Positions 62,209 through 64,000 of a stretch of 64,000 nt of DNA are shown here, piece after piece. Below the pieces are notes generated by a model, which did not search any database, was not told the origin of the DNA, and saw only the letters and a list, made by a program, of their open reading frames with translations. Position 1 is the first letter of the stretch; the number at the start of each line of letters is the position of its first letter. Position numbers and translations under genes: made by a program. Source of the DNA: Luteipulveratus flavus (GTDB lineage: Bacteria > Actinomycetota > Actinomycetes > Actinomycetales > Dermatophilaceae); the NCBI RefSeq assembly GCF_029439465.1, contig NZ_JAROAV010000057.1:1-64000 (forward strand). The letters are read 5' to 3'.

Positions 62209-63455
62209 TGGCCCGGACTCGGGTCGCGGTCCTCGGGCACACCGCTGCGCTCGGCGGGTGCGAGCTCTCCCTGACGCGCATGCTGACCGCGATCGACACC
62301 GACCGGTTCGACGTGGTGGTGGTCTGCTTCAGTGACGGCCCCTTGGTCACCCGCCTGCGCGCGCAGGGGGTCCGGGTCGAGGTCCACGCGCTGAGCGCGG
62401 ATGTCGCGACCGCGGGACGCCACGACGTCGTCCGAGCCCCGTTGGCCTCGGTGGGCCGGGCCGTGACGTCGATCTCGTACGCCCTCGGGCTGGCCCGCAC
62501 GCTGAGGCGGCTCGACGTCGACGTGGTCCACGCGAACACGCTGAAGGCGTACGCGCTCGGGACGGTCGCCGCACACCTCGCGCGTCGTCCTCTCGTCTGG
62601 CACGTGCACGACCGGATCTCCTCCGACTACCTGCCGGTGCCCGTCGTCGCCACCCTGCGGTTCCTCGCGGCCCACGACCCGGCCGAGATCGTCGTCAACT
62701 CCGCGGCGACGGCCAGGACTCTCGCCGCCGACCCCCGGCGCCCGGCCCAGCGGATCACCATCGCCTACCCGGGGCTGGAGCCGCACGCGTTCGACGTGGC
62801 GCGCCCGGCGCCGTCCGGGGGACGGGCGCCCGTGGTGGGCATGCTCGGCCGGATCAGCCCCACGAAGGGACAGCACGAGTTCGTCCGCGCGGTGGCCGCT
62901 CTCGCCCGCGACTATCCGCAGGTGCACTTCCGCCTCATCGGCGCGCCGTTGTTCAACGAGCACGGCTACGACGAGGACCTGACAGATCTCATCCGCGCGC
63001 TCGACCTGGACGCCCGCGTCGAACGAGTGGGCTGGGTGGACGATCCTCAGAGCGCGCTGCGAGAGCTCGACCTTCTCGTGCACGCCTCGCCCACGCCTGA
63101 ACCCTTCGGGCAGGTCGTCGTCGAGGCGATGGCGGCGAAGGTTCCGGTCATCGCGACCCTGGGCGGTGGTGTCGGCGAGATCCTCGATCCGACGTCGGTG
63201 GTGGTCCCCGCTCTGGCGCCCGGGCGGTCGCACCGCACAGAGCTCGGCTGGCTCGTGCCTCCGAGCGACCCGGCGGCCCTGGCTCATGCGATGCGCGCGG
63301 CCCTCGACGACCCCGACAGCGCCGGGGCGGCCGCGGAGGTGGCCTGGACCAGCGCGAGCACCCGATTCACCGCTGCGGGTATGGCGGCTGCGGTGAGCGG
63401 GGTGTGGGATCGCGTGGCGACACAGTCGCCGCGACGACGGCGACGGTCGCGCTGA
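62208..63455 (+). CDS. GT4-family glycosyltransferase
   Basis: A 415-residue GT-B enzyme with VAVLGHTAALGGCELSLTRM at the start, VGMLGRISPTKGQHEFV in the donor domain, and E-x7-E in PTPEPFGQVVVEAMAAK. It ends in an Arg-rich tail. It is the last gene of the forward operon and overlaps the convergent PAP2-like gene by 89 bases, which is unusually long. Confidence 0.87.
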   Translation: MARTRVAVLGHTAALGGCELSLTRMLTAIDTDRFDVVVVCFSDGPLVTRLRAQGVRVEVHALSADVATAGRHDVVRAPLASVGRAVTSISYALGLARTLRRLDVDVVHANTLKAYALGTVAAHLARRPLVWHVHDRISSDYLPVPVVATLRFLAAHDPAEIVVNSAATARTLAADPRRPAQRITIAYPGLEPHAFDVARPAPSGGRAPVVGMLGRISPTKGQHEFVRAVAALARDYPQVHFRLIGAPLFNEHGYDEDLTDLIRALDLDARVERVGWVDDPQSALRELDLLVHASPTPEPFGQVVVEAMAAKVPVIATLGGGVGEILDPTSVVVPALAPGRSHRTELGWLVPPSDPAALAHAMRAALDDPDSAGAAAEVAWTSASTRFTAAGMAAAVSGVWDRVATQSPRRRRRSR

Positions 63456-64000
63456 GCACGGCCAGCAGTCCGGCTGCGTAAGCAAGTTCGGCGGGAGGGC
63501 GTGCCCACGCCACGACGCCGGGCAGCAGGACGCTCACGAGGACGCCGCTCGGCAGCAGCGCGTTCCCCGCCGTCGGAGTGGCGGCACCGACCAGGACCGC
63601 CCAGAACCCAGCGAGCAGAACGGCGCCCACCACGTCGCTCGGGCGGTGCGCGAAGCTCACGACCGGCGCGTACGCGACGAGCACGACGACCACCACGGCG
63701 AGCGCCGCGGACAGTCCGCGACGGGCTGCCGGCGCGAGCGAGAGCAGCGCCAGGACGGCGGCGGCGCCGACCGCCACGCGCGCGCTCGGATAGCTCGCGC
63801 CGACCGGCAGGGAGGTGGGCGCGAGGTCCGGGCGTCCGAGCACCAGGTGCTTCAACGCTTCTGCGGACACGCCGGAGAGGCCCACGACGGCGACCGCGCG
63901 CACCCCCGCGGCACGCTGCCCACGCACCGCCACGATCAGCCCCGCGGCCACCGCCGCCACGGCGAGCACACGCACCAGGTCGTGCAACCGACCGGCCAGG
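63367..64000 (-). CDS. PAP2-family membrane phosphatase-like protein, 5' end beyond the window
   Basis: At least 206 residues, with the frame open to the window's right edge, so the N-terminus is probably missing. Motifs: K-x6-RP-like KHLVLGRPDL (about 47-56), then YPSAR in place of PSGH, and SFAHRPSDVVG as the S-x-x-x-H-x-x-x-D-type motif. Several membrane helices surround them. It could dephosphorylate a polyprenyl or lipid pyrophosphate. The PSGH change (Gly-His to Ala-Arg) could reduce activity. Confidence 0.65.
   Translation of the reverse strand, partial: LAGRLHDLVRVLAVAAVAAGLIVAVRGQRAAGVRAVAVVGLSGVSAEALKHLVLGRPDLAPTSLPVGASYPSARVAVGAAAVLALLSLAPAARRGLSAALAVVVVVLVAYAPVVSFAHRPSDVVGAVLLAGFWAVLVGAATPTAGNALLPSGVLVSVLLPGVVAWARPPAELAYAAGLLAVLSATVAVVAATVSPRDPTPRSPQPPYPQR

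Overview
The window is high-GC DNA from an actinobacterium. The gene order mfd, then a SurA-like lipoprotein gene, then mazG is characteristic of that phylum. Other actinobacterial signs are many GTG starts, 4-base ATGA/GTGA gene overlaps, and a superoxide dismutase of the mycobacterial Fe type. The exact order cannot be fixed from sequence alone; Propionibacteriales or Micrococcales would fit.

Layout. 1-5855: a small P-loop kinase and the housekeeping run mfd / SurA-like / mazG. 6062-9809: a compact set (CTP-type cytidylyltransferase, DUF1972 glycosyltransferase, CDP-alcohol phosphatidyltransferase, GT4 glycosyltransferase) that looks like a route to a CDP-activated, phosphodiester-linked glycan or glycolipid. 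9997-10905: a lipoprotein. 11030-16150: an accessory island holding a small HTH-like protein and its coupled partner, an unknown protein overlapping a tyrosine recombinase, three consecutive hairpins, two iteron-like repeat sets in front of a probable double winged-helix protein, and clusters of TGAGCC motifs that may be remnants of insertion-sequence ends. 16242-18414: a TPR protein and threonine synthase.

18421-63455 is mostly one very large surface-polysaccharide region, interrupted at 21904-24742 by sodA, a small unknown gene, an aldo/keto reductase and a polysaccharide deacetylase. The left part (reverse strand, 37306 down to 24732) has the initiating polyprenyl-phosphate sugar transferase, a lipoprotein, a 1180-residue secreted multidomain protein, glycosyltransferases, a Wzy-type polymerase/ligase and a Wzx-type flippase, nearly all translationally coupled. 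A Wzz/BY-kinase, a glycosyltransferase and a hexapeptide acyltransferase follow at 21723-18421. The right part has a second Wzz/BY-kinase, many glycosyltransferases including a GT4-GT2 fusion, and a degenerate methyltransferase fused to a pyruvyltransferase. It also has a deoxysugar module (nucleotidylyltransferase, class III aminotransferase, C-methyltransferase, epimerase, RmlC-type epimerase, PIG-L deacetylase), a low-molecular-weight tyrosine phosphatase, a second Wzy-type protein, and a Wzm/Wzt ABC exporter with a C-terminal glycan-binding domain. The region therefore encodes parts of both Wzx/Wzy and ABC-dependent export, with two BY-kinase co-polymerases and one phosphatase. A PAP2-like membrane phosphatase runs off the right edge.

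I saw no tRNA, rRNA or CRISPR array. The least explained parts are the 11-16 kb island and the methyltransferase-pyruvyltransferase fusion.
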